Shown piece after piece: positions 55,301 to 63,522 of a DNA stretch of 64,000 bases (position 1 is its first letter; the number at the start of each line of letters is the position of its first letter). The position numbers were made by a program, and so were the translations under genes. Below the pieces are notes generated by a model, which made no database searches, was not told the origin of the DNA, and was given only the letters and a program-made list of their open reading frames with translations. Source of the stretch: Acidovorax kalamii. Lineage in GTDB: Bacteria > Pseudomonadota > Gammaproteobacteria > Burkholderiales > Burkholderiaceae_C. The stretch covers positions 1-64,000 of the forward strand of contig NZ_NOIG01000008.1 of the NCBI RefSeq assembly GCF_002245625.1. The letters are read 5' to 3'.

Positions 55301-56667
55301 GAGGGCGAGAGCTTCTCGACCAGAGCCAGCGCCTCGGCGGCCTTGTTGTTCTGGGCCAGCACGCCCACCAGGCCCCGCACGGCGTCGGGGTTGTCGGCCT
55401 GCCGCGCGAGCACCCGGCGATAAGCCGCCTCGGCTGCGTCGTACTGACCAGCTTCCACCAGCAGGTCGGCCAGGTCGGTCTCGGCCGTCACTTCTGCGGG
55501 GTTGAGGCGCACGGCCTGTTCCAGCGTGCGGCGTGCGGCAGCGGTGTCGCCCCGCTCGCGCTCGCTGGTGGCCTGTTCGACCAGGCTCCAGTAGGTGGCA
55601 CTGTCCAGCGCCTGCTTCCAGCGCGCGGCCGAGCCGGCGCGCGAGGCGCGCTCCAGCAGCCCCCGGGCATCGGCAAACCGCTCCTGGCGCAGCCGCAGGA
55701 TGCCCAGGCCACCCAGGGCATCGCCGTCGCTGGGGCGCGTTTCGAGCACCTGCAGGAACGCAGCTTCTGCCGCGTCCAGCTCGCCATCCTCCAGCGCCTG
55801 GAACCCGGCCGTGGTGCGCAGGCGCAGCGGGTCTGTCGCCACAGGGCGGCTGGCCACCTGGCTCTGCTTTTGCAGGTTCTGGGCCTGGGCCAGGCGTGTC
55901 TGCACGGCGGTGTCGCCGGGGTTTGCGCGCAGGAACTCCTGGTACAGCGGAATGTCGGCCGAGCGGTTGCCCGTCCAGGCCAGCGCCTTGCGCCAGCTCT
56001 CGGTGGCAGCCTTGCCCACATCGGGGCGGCCCGCCAGGCGTGCCAGCTGCGCGATGCCATCGCGGCGGGTGGATTCGCGGTAGGTCAGGTGCTGGGCCAG
56101 GGCCAGCGCGATCTGCGGGTCTTCGGGGGATTCCTGCGCCAGGCGGCTGAGGCCCCGGCGGGCTTCGTCCCAGCCTCCGGCCGTAGCGCCCAGGGTCTGG
56201 TAGTACTCCAGCGCCAGCGGCCCGGTGGGGGGGCGCTCGCCCAGCGCGGCCTGGTAGGTGCTCAGCGCCTGGCTGGCCTGGCCGCTACGGGCCTGCTGGC
56301 GTGCGGTCTCGATCTGGGGCGCGCTGCGCCCGGTGCGGATGGATTCCTGCAAACGGCTCACCAGCGGGCTGCGCGGGTGCGCCGCCTGCAGCTGCGTCAG
56401 GTAGCGCTGCGCGCTTTCGGGGCGCTGTGCGTTCAGTTCGACCAGCGCCATGCCATACAGCGCCTGGGCGTTCTGCGGGTTCAGGCGCAGCAGCTTCTGC
56501 CAGGCTTCACCAGCGCGTTCGGTATCACCGCGCTCCTGCCAGTACTGCCCCTGGTCCAGCAAGGTCTGCTCGGCCCCAGTCTGAGCCCAGGCGGCAGTGG
56601 GTGCCATCAGCGAGGCCAGCAGGCCCATGGCGAGTGTGTGGTGGTGACGACGACGTTTGGAGGACAT
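52315..56667 (-). CDS. bcsC: Cellulose synthase outer-membrane subunit BcsC
   Basis: The 1450-residue product exports the glucan chain across the periplasm and outer membrane. A signal peptide ends at AAWAQ. Residues about 30-829 are TPR repeats (for example ALYGMALVELNAQRPESAQR and DALGGLGILRLRQERFADAR). Residues about 830-1048 are a Pro/Ala/Ser/Gln-rich low-complexity linker. The rest is the BCSC_C outer-membrane beta-barrel (GIGLSVGYESGNFKADIG, GGVRYRMPINNELTMAVDLS) ending in an aromatic-rich strand (GLYVRYAFQPY). The barrel and TPR order are standard; the linker is unusually long. It follows bcsB directly, with no bcsZ between. Confidence 0.95.
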   Translation of the reverse strand: MSSKRRRHHHTLAMGLLASLMAPTAAWAQTGAEQTLLDQGQYWQERGDTERAGEAWQKLLRLNPQNAQALYGMALVELNAQRPESAQRYLTQLQAAHPRSPLVSRLQESIRTGRSAPQIETARQQARSGQASQALSTYQAALGERPPTGPLALEYYQTLGATAGGWDEARRGLSRLAQESPEDPQIALALAQHLTYRESTRRDGIAQLARLAGRPDVGKAATESWRKALAWTGNRSADIPLYQEFLRANPGDTAVQTRLAQAQNLQKQSQVASRPVATDPLRLRTTAGFQALEDGELDAAEAAFLQVLETRPSDGDALGGLGILRLRQERFADARGLLERASRAGSAARWKQALDSATYWSLVEQATSERERGDTAAARRTLEQAVRLNPAEVTAETDLADLLVEAGQYDAAEAAYRRVLARQADNPDAVRGLVGVLAQNNKAAEALALVEKLSPSQQEKVGALGRLRAAQALGQARAATERGDLAAARAALEDALLNDPASPWVRLDLARLYLRLGAVAEARGVMDGLLLSNPNMPEALYASALLASEASDWPGALALLDRIPEKHRTRDIAALQKRVWVHVQAAAASALAAEGRQSEALATLAQAESFATQDTELLGALALAYADAGEPQRALGMVRQVLARTPRPDVGLRLQYAATLLKTQQDVELSGILRQLQNAPMSERERRSFADIRRAYIVRQADGLREAGDLVAAYDTIAPLLAEQPDDPLAMAALARMYAANNDYAPAQALYARLLERSPTDVPLLLQTAAMATGAKDYAYAESLLSVALARAPRDPEVLTAAGRLYRAQGKNTKATEFFTAAVAAENAQRDAVLAASGVAAGPGRSGNPFAQRAGLQPQRVGGGLTVPGAAAVARSPVGYTPMQYAPQPVARSNATAGLYIPDPAGASRFAPAPQMAVAPPLTPANYYPEVASQAPAAEKAASSSSAEARRSSTAATPTVTRAAVAPTRRQAPVSSASSATATGGTGAAIVPAYAPVHTPGAVPAQQNAAAGYPGMQPSAQLQMQRAPATAQPSVWSSAGTVNAVPDPARPRTARDELREVQQSQISSFSVGATARARQGEAGMSQLSEIEAPVQLKMSVGDGHLILGVTPTGASAGSPGSPYGTISRFGGGPVTALDMPERAPGSQSDSGIGLSVGYESGNFKADIGTTPLGFGQADVTGGVRYRMPINNELTMAVDLSRRPVTDSLLSFAGARDARTGDRWGGVSATGGRVDLTWDDGELGVYGYGSLHGLTGTRVRSNARVEAGGGMYWHVHRTPNADLTAGLSFTGLSYQRNLRYFTVGHGGYFSPQQFLSFGIPIEWAQRNGRLSYQLKGSVGVQYFKEDAAPYFPNSPSRQAAAVAAASDALAFGETGATAIYPGQSRTGLGYNLGAAMEYQMHPQVFLGGHLALNNARNYREFAGGLYVRYAFQPYNGLQAFPVNPLRSPYAN

Positions 56668-56755
56668 GCCTACCTTCTCCCTGCGAGTCTCCCGGCCGCC
56701 AGGGCCGGGAGGGTGTTGCGTGATTCCGAATCAACGGGGCGTGCCACGCACGGCC

Positions 56756-59080
56756 TCAGCCCTTCTTTTGCTGTTTCAACCGGGCGCGGGCCCGGGCCCG
56801 CAGCGACAGGTACATGATGATGGCCACCAGCACCGACGCCGAGACCCCCAGCAGGATCAGCAGCAGCGGATTGCGCGACAGGTACCACTGCGCGTACAGC
56901 AGCGGTCCCAGCTGGCCCACATGGTAGTTTTTCTCGGCCACCAGGCTGTCCACCTGCTTGCCACGGATCACCGTGGTGCTCCCCTGCACCTTGGTGACCG
57001 CGTCGGCATCCAGCAGCGCATCCATCACCTGGGCCAGGCCCGCAGGCTGGTTGCTGGCCACCAGCACCACGCTGCGGCCGCTGCGCAGGGGCGATTCAAA
57101 CCCCGCAATGAACGCGTCGGTGCTGCTGCTGGAAAACGCCACCTGGCTGCGGTGCGCGCGGGTGCCCGATTCATCCTCGAAGCCCCACCAGCGCAGCATC
57201 CGCTGGGCCAGGTCCGCGAGCTGGAAGCTCTTGGCATCGCCTTGCAGCGCCGCCGGGATGGCGCTGGCCCACTGCTTGAGCAGGGGCTGGTTGCCACCGC
57301 CCGAGGAGATGACCAGCAGGTCCTTGTCACCCAGGCGATCAACCTGCTGCGCCTGCGCCACCGTCACGCCCAGGGCCGGGAACCCCGTGACGCGGCCCAT
57401 GAGGCCCATGAGCCCCAGGTAGGTGCCCAGCTCCTGCACGCCCGGCCTGTCGGGCATGACCACGGCCGACTCCGACAAGTCGGCCATGCGCGTGAACGGA
57501 AAACCGGCGTTGCCGAACGCGGCTAGGTCCGGCATGGCGATGAAGTGGGGGAAGCCAGAGATGTCGATGGTGGAGTCGGCCTCCACCGAGCCCCTCACGT
57601 TGTCCAGCGGCACGTCCTTGCAGGCGCCCTGCTTGACCACGTCGTAGTAGTAGTGCATTTGCAGCTGCGACTGGGCGGGCAGCTTGAACAGCGGGATGTG
57701 GAGCTTCTCGCGCTCGGGCACCGTTTCGCCTGCGGGCATCACCTTGGTGAACCAGCGGTCCAGCGTGCCTTGCTCTTCATGGTTCACGGCCCGCAGGGGC
57801 AGTGAGCGCAGGAACTGCTGGTTCACGTTGATGTTGAGCGTGGACTTGTCGGCATTGGGGCGCGGCGTGTAGCGATAGCGCAGGTCCACCGGAATGCCCT
57901 TCTGGCGCCAGCCGAACAGGTCGGGCGGCAGGAAGAAGTTCACGCGGATCAGGTCGGGCGAATAGCCGGACACGTTCAGCGCCTGGGCCTCGGCCAGTTC
58001 GCCAAATTTCACGGGCCGGTCGCTGGCCAGCCAGTTCGGCGCGTCGTAGGGCTTTCGGGGCTTCAGCTCGGTGACTTCGGTAATGCGTGCGAGCGGGCCG
58101 GACAGGGCCGAGGAGCCAATCGCCAGTGCCTTCGCCGCCACAGCCAGCTCGGCATCGTCGCGCCCCATGACCAGCAACAGCTTGCCATTGCGATCGCCGG
58201 GGTGGCTGACCACCGCCACGGTGGGGCCGGAGATTTCGGGTAGCGCAAGGCCTGCGGGCGCCTGCGCCCGGCCAGCCACCATCACCACGGCGTTGCCACG
58301 CGCAGGCAGCTCGCCAATGAGGGACGGGAACTTCGCGCCACGGAAACCCGCCAGCGCGCCAAACCACGACGACATCGTGCCCGCCGCCTGCAAGGTGCCC
58401 GCATTGGGCGCGGCACTGAACACGATGGGGAGTTCCAGCGGCCGCACGTCCCGGCGGTCAAAGAAGGGCTGGGGCAGCAGCGCCAGGTCGTTGGTCTGCG
58501 CCACCGGGGCCACCGTCAGCTCCAGCACGCTGTCGTTGCCGATGTTGGCCCACAGGCTGGAGTGCAGCGGGTCTTCACACTCCATGGTGTAGTGGCCGAT
58601 GAGCTGCAGGTTCAGCCGGTTGAACTCGGTGATGAGGCGCGGCGGGATGGTGATTTCGCGCTGCAGGTTCTCACCGGCCTGCTGGGTGGTCACAGGAATC
58701 GTGGCCGCCACCTGTTCGTTCACCAGCACCTTGATATGCGACAGGTTGGTGAGCAGCGCAGGCGAATACGAGTAGTTGAGCTTGAGCTTGGCGCCAATCA
58801 CCACCTCATCGTTGCGCACGCTGAAGGCCACGCCACTGGTGCCGTCTACCCCCCGCAGCTGCAGCGGAAACAGTGCGCCCAGCTCCTTGAGGCTGGCACG
58901 GTGCACACGCACCCCCGACTCGGCAGGCGGCACGGCCACAGGGGCCGGCGCGGCCAGCGGTGCGGGGGCGGCTGCCAGCTGCGAAACGGGCGCTGCGGCC
59001 CCCGCCAGCACCAGGGCGAGCATGGCAGGCAGCATGCGCTGGCGTGGCAGCCGCGCTGTCGGACGTCGTGTGGAAATCAT
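56756..59080 (-). CDS. bcsB: Cellulose synthase periplasmic subunit BcsB
   Basis: The 774-residue product has an N-terminal signal peptide and a long periplasmic part with carbohydrate-binding and ferredoxin-like domains (LKLNYSYSPALLTNLSHIKV, IPPRLITEFNRLNLQLIGHY, VNFFLPPDLFGW). A C-terminal transmembrane anchor (PLLLILLGVSASVLVAIIMYL) contacts BcsA. BcsB guides the nascent glucan from BcsA to BcsC. Conserved cysteines are seen in YTMECEDPLHSSLW and KQGACKDVPL. It lies between bcsA and bcsC in the operon. Confidence 0.96.
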   Translation of the reverse strand: MISTRRPTARLPRQRMLPAMLALVLAGAAAPVSQLAAAPAPLAAPAPVAVPPAESGVRVHRASLKELGALFPLQLRGVDGTSGVAFSVRNDEVVIGAKLKLNYSYSPALLTNLSHIKVLVNEQVAATIPVTTQQAGENLQREITIPPRLITEFNRLNLQLIGHYTMECEDPLHSSLWANIGNDSVLELTVAPVAQTNDLALLPQPFFDRRDVRPLELPIVFSAAPNAGTLQAAGTMSSWFGALAGFRGAKFPSLIGELPARGNAVVMVAGRAQAPAGLALPEISGPTVAVVSHPGDRNGKLLLVMGRDDAELAVAAKALAIGSSALSGPLARITEVTELKPRKPYDAPNWLASDRPVKFGELAEAQALNVSGYSPDLIRVNFFLPPDLFGWRQKGIPVDLRYRYTPRPNADKSTLNINVNQQFLRSLPLRAVNHEEQGTLDRWFTKVMPAGETVPEREKLHIPLFKLPAQSQLQMHYYYDVVKQGACKDVPLDNVRGSVEADSTIDISGFPHFIAMPDLAAFGNAGFPFTRMADLSESAVVMPDRPGVQELGTYLGLMGLMGRVTGFPALGVTVAQAQQVDRLGDKDLLVISSGGGNQPLLKQWASAIPAALQGDAKSFQLADLAQRMLRWWGFEDESGTRAHRSQVAFSSSSTDAFIAGFESPLRSGRSVVLVASNQPAGLAQVMDALLDADAVTKVQGSTTVIRGKQVDSLVAEKNYHVGQLGPLLYAQWYLSRNPLLLILLGVSASVLVAIIMYLSLRARARARLKQQKKG

Positions 59081-59135
59081 GGTGAGGGAGAAGTCTTGGA
59101 AAACAGGGAAAGGCTGAGAGCGTGTTGTGCACGCT

Positions 59136-61322
59136 CTAGCGGGGCTTGAGGGACTTGAAAGCTGTGGCAGTCAGCTGCCCCATGCCACGCAGCCCGATCA
59201 CGATCACGCTCTTGAGCGAGCGCAGCGGCTTGTCGCGCTGGCCCGTGCCCCAGGTGGCGATCCAGGCGTCGGCGCGCGCAAAGGTGAGCGAGGCCAGTTC
59301 GGCCTGCTGGTGCAGGCTGAGGTTGTCGAATTTCACACCCAGGCGACCCTTGCCGCTGAACGTGACAATGGCCGGGAAAACGCCTTCCTCGTCCGAGCGG
59401 AACAGCGACACCGCCAGGCGGCTGCCCATGGGGATATCGACATCGGGTGGCACCGCCAGCCCCAGGCCATGCTGCGAGAAGTCTTCGGTCTTGCACACCA
59501 GGGTGCGGCCGTTCTCGAAACGGATCACCGCTGGCAGGCTGGCCGCCACGCGCGGCGTGCCCCGGATCTGGCGCGTCTCGCTGGCCACGGCCACACTGGC
59601 GCCCAGCAAGATGATGTTGTAGACGGTCCACACCATGTTGATGACCAGCGTGGTGGTTTCGTCGCCGGCCGACGAGAACAACTTCCAGACCCCGACCGCC
59701 ATGCCGACCAGGTTGATCAGCAACAGCACCACGTAGGGACGGGCGATGGTCCAGTCGAAGTAGGCTTTTTCGATCACCCCGCCTTTGGCCGTGACGTTGA
59801 ACTTGCCCAGCTTGGGGTTGATGGCAGCCACCAGCACGGGCCGCATGATGTACCAGGCCAGCACCGACTCGTACACCTCATTCCAGAACGAATGGCGAAA
59901 CCGCCCCTGGATGCGCGAGTTGGTCACGCTGGCATGGGCCAGATGCGGCAGGGCATAGGCCGTGATCATCAGCGCGGAGGCCTGGAACACATGCGCACCA
60001 AAAAACAGGTAGGCCAGCGGCGCCGTCAGAAACACTAGGCGTGGCAAGCCGTAGAAGAAGTGCAGCATCGCATTGAGATAGCACAGCCGCTGGCCGAACT
60101 TGAGCCCCTTGCCGAACAACGGGTTGTCGGTGCGCGCAATCTGCGCCATGCCCCGCGCCCAGCGGATGCGCTGGCCCACATGGCCCGAGAGGCTCTCGGT
60201 GGCCAGGCCTGCAGCCTGCGGCACTTCGAGGTACGCCGTGTTGTAGCCCAGGCGGCTGAGCTTGAGCGCCGTGTGCGCATCCTCGGTCACGGTCTCCACC
60301 GCGATGCCGCCCACCTCCAGCAGCTCCTTGCGGCGGATGATGGCGCAGGAACCGCAGAAGAACGACGCGTTCCACAGATCATTGCCGTCCTGCACGATGC
60401 CGTAGAACAGCTCGCCCTCGTTGGGCATGCGGTGGAAAGTGTCCAGGTTGCGCTCGAAGGGATCGGGCGAGAAGAAGACGTGGGGCGTCTGCAGCATCAC
60501 CAGGTTCGTGTCCTTGAAGAACCAGCCCATGCACACCTGCAGAAAGGAGCGCGTGGGGATGTGGTCGCAGTCAAAGATCGCGATGTACTCGGAATGCGTG
60601 ACCTTGAGCGCCGCATTGATGTTGCCCGCCTTGGCGTGGTGGTTGTTGTCGCGGATCAGGTAGCCCACGCCCAGCTCTTCACAGAACTCGCGGAATTCGG
60701 TGCGGCGGCCATCGTCGAGCACGTACACATGCAGACGGTCTTTGGGCCAGTCCAGGCTCATGGCCGAGAACACCGTCTGGCGCACCACTTCCAGCGGCTC
60801 GTTGTAGCTGGGGATGAACACATCCACGCTGGGCCAGGTGCTCACGTCCGCCGGCATGGGCACGGGGCGGCGCTGCAGCGGCCAGGCAGTCTGGAAGTAG
60901 CCGATGAGCAGCACCGCAAACGCATACAGCTCGGCCAGCACCAGCCCGTAGCCGAAGGCTGCGTCCATCCAGTGCGTAAACCCGATGGTGTCGGTGAAGC
61001 GCCAGTAGATGTAACGCGACGATGCCGAAATCGACAGCACGATCATGGCCAGCGTGGACAGGCGTCCCGGGGTCTTGCTCAGCAGCAGCGCGGCCGCAAA
61101 CGAGCCCAGGGAGAACAGGATCTGCCCCTGCAGGTCCAGCGGCACGCTGATAACCAACCCCATCAGCAGCGCGCTGAACACCACGGCCACCACGCGGGCC
61201 GTGGGGTGTTGCCAGATCTCCCAGCCCGTGATGGCATGCACCACCGTGCGCCAATGCGCCTGAGGGCTGTGGGAATCGGCGTCGGCAACTTCGTCGGCCT
61301 GGGGCCGCTGGTCCACGCTCAT
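59136..61322 (-). CDS. bcsA: Cellulose synthase catalytic subunit BcsA
   Basis: The 728-residue product is the GT2 processive glycosyltransferase that polymerises UDP-glucose and forms the inner-membrane channel. The catalytic motifs are DDG near residue 210, D-C-D (Asp251, Asp253), TED (Asp348) and QRIRW (Gln384 to Trp388). Transmembrane helices flank the catalytic domain on both sides. A C-terminal PilZ domain has both c-di-GMP elements, R-GTP-R and DFSQHG, so activity should require c-di-GMP. The start ATG 61322 overlaps the bcsQ stop by four bases; a longer in-frame start at 61376 is unlikely. Confidence 0.97.
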   Translation of the reverse strand: MSVDQRPQADEVADADSHSPQAHWRTVVHAITGWEIWQHPTARVVAVVFSALLMGLVISVPLDLQGQILFSLGSFAAALLLSKTPGRLSTLAMIVLSISASSRYIYWRFTDTIGFTHWMDAAFGYGLVLAELYAFAVLLIGYFQTAWPLQRRPVPMPADVSTWPSVDVFIPSYNEPLEVVRQTVFSAMSLDWPKDRLHVYVLDDGRRTEFREFCEELGVGYLIRDNNHHAKAGNINAALKVTHSEYIAIFDCDHIPTRSFLQVCMGWFFKDTNLVMLQTPHVFFSPDPFERNLDTFHRMPNEGELFYGIVQDGNDLWNASFFCGSCAIIRRKELLEVGGIAVETVTEDAHTALKLSRLGYNTAYLEVPQAAGLATESLSGHVGQRIRWARGMAQIARTDNPLFGKGLKFGQRLCYLNAMLHFFYGLPRLVFLTAPLAYLFFGAHVFQASALMITAYALPHLAHASVTNSRIQGRFRHSFWNEVYESVLAWYIMRPVLVAAINPKLGKFNVTAKGGVIEKAYFDWTIARPYVVLLLINLVGMAVGVWKLFSSAGDETTTLVINMVWTVYNIILLGASVAVASETRQIRGTPRVAASLPAVIRFENGRTLVCKTEDFSQHGLGLAVPPDVDIPMGSRLAVSLFRSDEEGVFPAIVTFSGKGRLGVKFDNLSLHQQAELASLTFARADAWIATWGTGQRDKPLRSLKSVIVIGLRGMGQLTATAFKSLKPR

Positions 61323-62101
61323 CGCGCTGCCCCCGGCAGTGACAAGCCCAGGCGCTGGGCCAGCACCTGCGCACATTTGCGCAGGTCGTCGGCCGCCTGG
61401 CCATGGGTGTCGTACTCCAGCACGCTCTGGTCATAGGCCAGGGCCTCGCGCACCGCCTGGTCTTCGTGGATCACGCCGATCAGCCGGTCGCCCAGGCTGT
61501 CCTGCATCACGCGGGTGATGTCCTTGGACAGCTGACGCGCACCATCGGCCTGGTTCAGCACATGCAGGGTTCCGGCAAAGTCGGGGCGTGGTGTGCAGTA
61601 GGTGTGTACCAAGCGCTGCATCAGGGCCAGCGCGGCATACGACGCCGCATCGGGCAGGTTGACCACCACCACCACCTGGGCTGCCGTGAGCGCCTGCTGC
61701 ATATAGGCCGAGGGGCCCGGCGGCGTGTCGATGAACACCAGCGCATCGGGGGGCAGATCCAGGCTTTGCAGCTGCTGCGCAAGCCAGTCGGGATGGGCCT
61801 CCAGGTGCCGCTCAAAGGCCACGCGATCGGCCTCGTTCACCACCCCGTAGGGCAGCACATGCACCCCCGAAGGGCTTGGTTGGCAGACCGAAGCCCAGCT
61901 GTCACCCGACAGGCTGGCGCGGGAGACCCCGGCAAGGGCCCCCGGGTCGGCTCCGAAATGCAGGCCCAGCGCGTTCTGCGGGTCCAGGTCCACCACCAGC
62001 ACCGTCGGTGCGCCTTGGTGTTGCAGCGCCGTGGCCAGGTTCGCGGTCAGGGTGGTTTTGCCCACACCGCCTTTGGCAGAAACAACAGCAACCACCTTCA
62101 T
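61319..62101 (-). CDS. bcsQ: Cellulose biosynthesis ParA-like ATPase BcsQ
   Basis: The 260-residue product is a MinD/ParA-type P-loop ATPase. The deviant Walker A is intact (SAKGGVGKTT, Lys10 and Lys15), with DLDPQNALGLHFG and VFIDTPPGPSA as the other nucleotide-site segments. BcsQ is needed for cellulose production and polar placement of the complex in enterobacteria. It starts at ATG 62101, overlapping the previous gene's stop, and ends overlapping bcsA, so the three genes are translationally coupled. Confidence 0.93.
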   Translation of the reverse strand: MKVVAVVSAKGGVGKTTLTANLATALQHQGAPTVLVVDLDPQNALGLHFGADPGALAGVSRASLSGDSWASVCQPSPSGVHVLPYGVVNEADRVAFERHLEAHPDWLAQQLQSLDLPPDALVFIDTPPGPSAYMQQALTAAQVVVVVNLPDAASYAALALMQRLVHTYCTPRPDFAGTLHVLNQADGARQLSKDITRVMQDSLGDRLIGVIHEDQAVREALAYDQSVLEYDTHGQAADDLRKCAQVLAQRLGLSLPGAAR

Positions 62102-62691
62102 GGCTGGCCCTTGCGAGGCTGCCAGGTCGTAGCGGGCCGGGGTGATGGCTCTCCGGTCAGGCGTGCAAACACCGACGGCAGGTCGGTGGGCAGCGGATCG
62201 GGCGCTGCAGCGGGCGCATCGCGCAGGGTGGCTGCGGCAGACGCATGCAGGCCAGCCAGTCCCGCCAGCGGAGAGCGCGCCGCAAGTGCGGGAGAGGAAG
62301 CAGAGGGTGCCAGGGGTGCAGATGCCTGGGCCATCGCTGTCGCCGAAACGGGCAGCGGGGCAGGTGCGGCGGCTGGTTGTGGTGCTGCGGCAGCGCCCCA
62401 CAACGGCGCGGGGCTGTCACCGGCCCTCGGCGCGGCGGGCTGCGTCCAGCCTGCGGGAGCGGGCGCGCTGGCGACTGGCGCAGCCGGGTTCTGGGACGCG
62501 GGGGCGGGCAAGCCCCCGGGGCGGCGGTCCACCGCTGGCACGTCCCCGCTCACAGCACCCCGAACGGCGGACACCAATGGCCAGCGTTCACTGGAGCGCT
62601 GGTGCTCCTGCTTGCGGGCCAGCTCCTGGTAAGGGTCGGCCTTGCCTCCAAATTGCTGGAAGAGGTTCACGATATCGTCTGATTGCTTCAC
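62098..62691 (-). CDS. BcsP/BcsR-like proline-rich cellulose operon protein
   Basis: The 197-residue product starts MKQSDDIVNLFQQFGGKADP. The D-D-I-x-x-L-F-x-x-F-G start is the signature of the short BcsR protein and the longer, Pro-rich BcsP of betaproteobacteria. The remaining 150 residues are Pro/Ala-rich and probably disordered, ending in FARLTGEPSPRPATTWQP. The length and composition favour BcsP. The family helps the BcsQ/BcsA complex, but its mechanism in betaproteobacteria is not settled. It lies 46 bp after bcsD and overlaps bcsQ. Confidence 0.7.
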   Translation of the reverse strand: MKQSDDIVNLFQQFGGKADPYQELARKQEHQRSSERWPLVSAVRGAVSGDVPAVDRRPGGLPAPASQNPAAPVASAPAPAGWTQPAAPRAGDSPAPLWGAAAAPQPAAAPAPLPVSATAMAQASAPLAPSASSPALAARSPLAGLAGLHASAAATLRDAPAAAPDPLPTDLPSVFARLTGEPSPRPATTWQPRKGQP

Positions 62692-62737
62692 GGGTCACCG
62701 CCAATAGCAAAACGTGGAAAACCGGAGCCCGCAGGGC

Positions 62738-63214
62738 TCAGCGTGCCAGCTGGAAGTGGATGCAGCCCCAGGCATCCGCCGGGGCGGACTGGGCTACGCG
62801 GAGCTGGGCTGCGCCAGCCTGTTCAAACCAGCTTTGGTAGACCCCTTCGAGGAAGCCCCCGGACCATGGCGCATGGCCAGGCCCGAAAGCCGCCGACAAG
62901 GGCGAGAGGTCGTGGTGGATATCCAGCTGTGCCGCAGCCTGCTGCAGGCGGACGCCACCCCAGCCGATGCGGTCCCACACGGCCGCCATGCTCCGCTGCA
63001 GGTCATCCAGGGTGGCACATGTAGGCAGGGGGTGCTCGGCCGCAAACCGTGTGCCCACCCGGAACATCAGCGCGCGCAGGTCTTCAGCCGGCAGCGCGGC
63101 AGCAAACTCGGCCGCCAGGGCCTGCAGGAACCCCCTCCATTGCACGGTGCACTGCTGATCGATAAGGCGTTGGGTGATGTCGGGGTTGGCTGGTAGGGAG
63201 GCAGTTGAAAACAT
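62738..63214 (-). CDS. bcsD: Cellulose synthase accessory protein BcsD
   Basis: The 158-residue product from ATG 63214 matches the size of BcsD from Komagataeibacter (about 156 residues), which forms a cylindrical periplasmic octamer that helps pack glucan chains into crystalline cellulose. Family landmarks: RALMFRVGTRFAAEHPLPTC, the AVWDRIGWGGVRL run, and WSGGFLEGVYQSWFEQAGA. A TTG in frame at 63313 would lengthen it by 33 residues, but they look untypical. It is the first gene of the operon, 46 bp before the BcsP/R-like gene. Confidence 0.85.
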   Translation of the reverse strand: MFSTASLPANPDITQRLIDQQCTVQWRGFLQALAAEFAAALPAEDLRALMFRVGTRFAAEHPLPTCATLDDLQRSMAAVWDRIGWGGVRLQQAAAQLDIHHDLSPLSAAFGPGHAPWSGGFLEGVYQSWFEQAGAAQLRVAQSAPADAWGCIHFQLAR

Positions 63215-63433
63215 GGCGTGCGCACGAGCAAGCTTCGGGCCCGATTCGGCGGCCCTCGCGGGGGTGGACTCAAGGGAGATACCCCATGCATCGACTGATA
63301 CATGTGGTTTCAAACAGGTTGTGCGGAATTCTAGGAGTCTTGCCCCAAAAAAAGCACTTTCAGCGGCCAGGCCAAAGGTGAACTTCCTTTAACGGCACCC
63401 TCCATGCCGGTGTCTGTGGGCACAACACCACAC

Positions 63434-63474
63434 AATATAAGAAAAAACTATTGCAGAATCATTTCAATAGTCAA
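63434..63474 (-). promoter_or_regulatory. Possible promoter region of the cellulose operon
   Basis: An AT-rich island within the 308-bp gap between mnmA and bcsD. On the minus strand TTGACT (63474-63469) is followed after 16 bases by AATAGT, with a second candidate -10, TATATT, further on. The match is weak and no transcription start is known. The rest of the gap contains nothing I can identify. Confidence 0.3.
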
Positions 63475-63522
63475 AACACCTGCTGAAACCACCCAAGAGT
63501 CCACCCCTCGGGCACACAGGAA

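Noticed and set aside
54922-56817. A 631-codon plus-strand frame opposite bcsC
   Set aside because: Shadow of the TPR-coding region; no start context and no domain.
63215-63522. A c-di-GMP riboswitch in the cellulose operon leader
   Set aside because: The conserved GEMM core segments are not visible; control by c-di-GMP is explained by the PilZ domain of BcsA.
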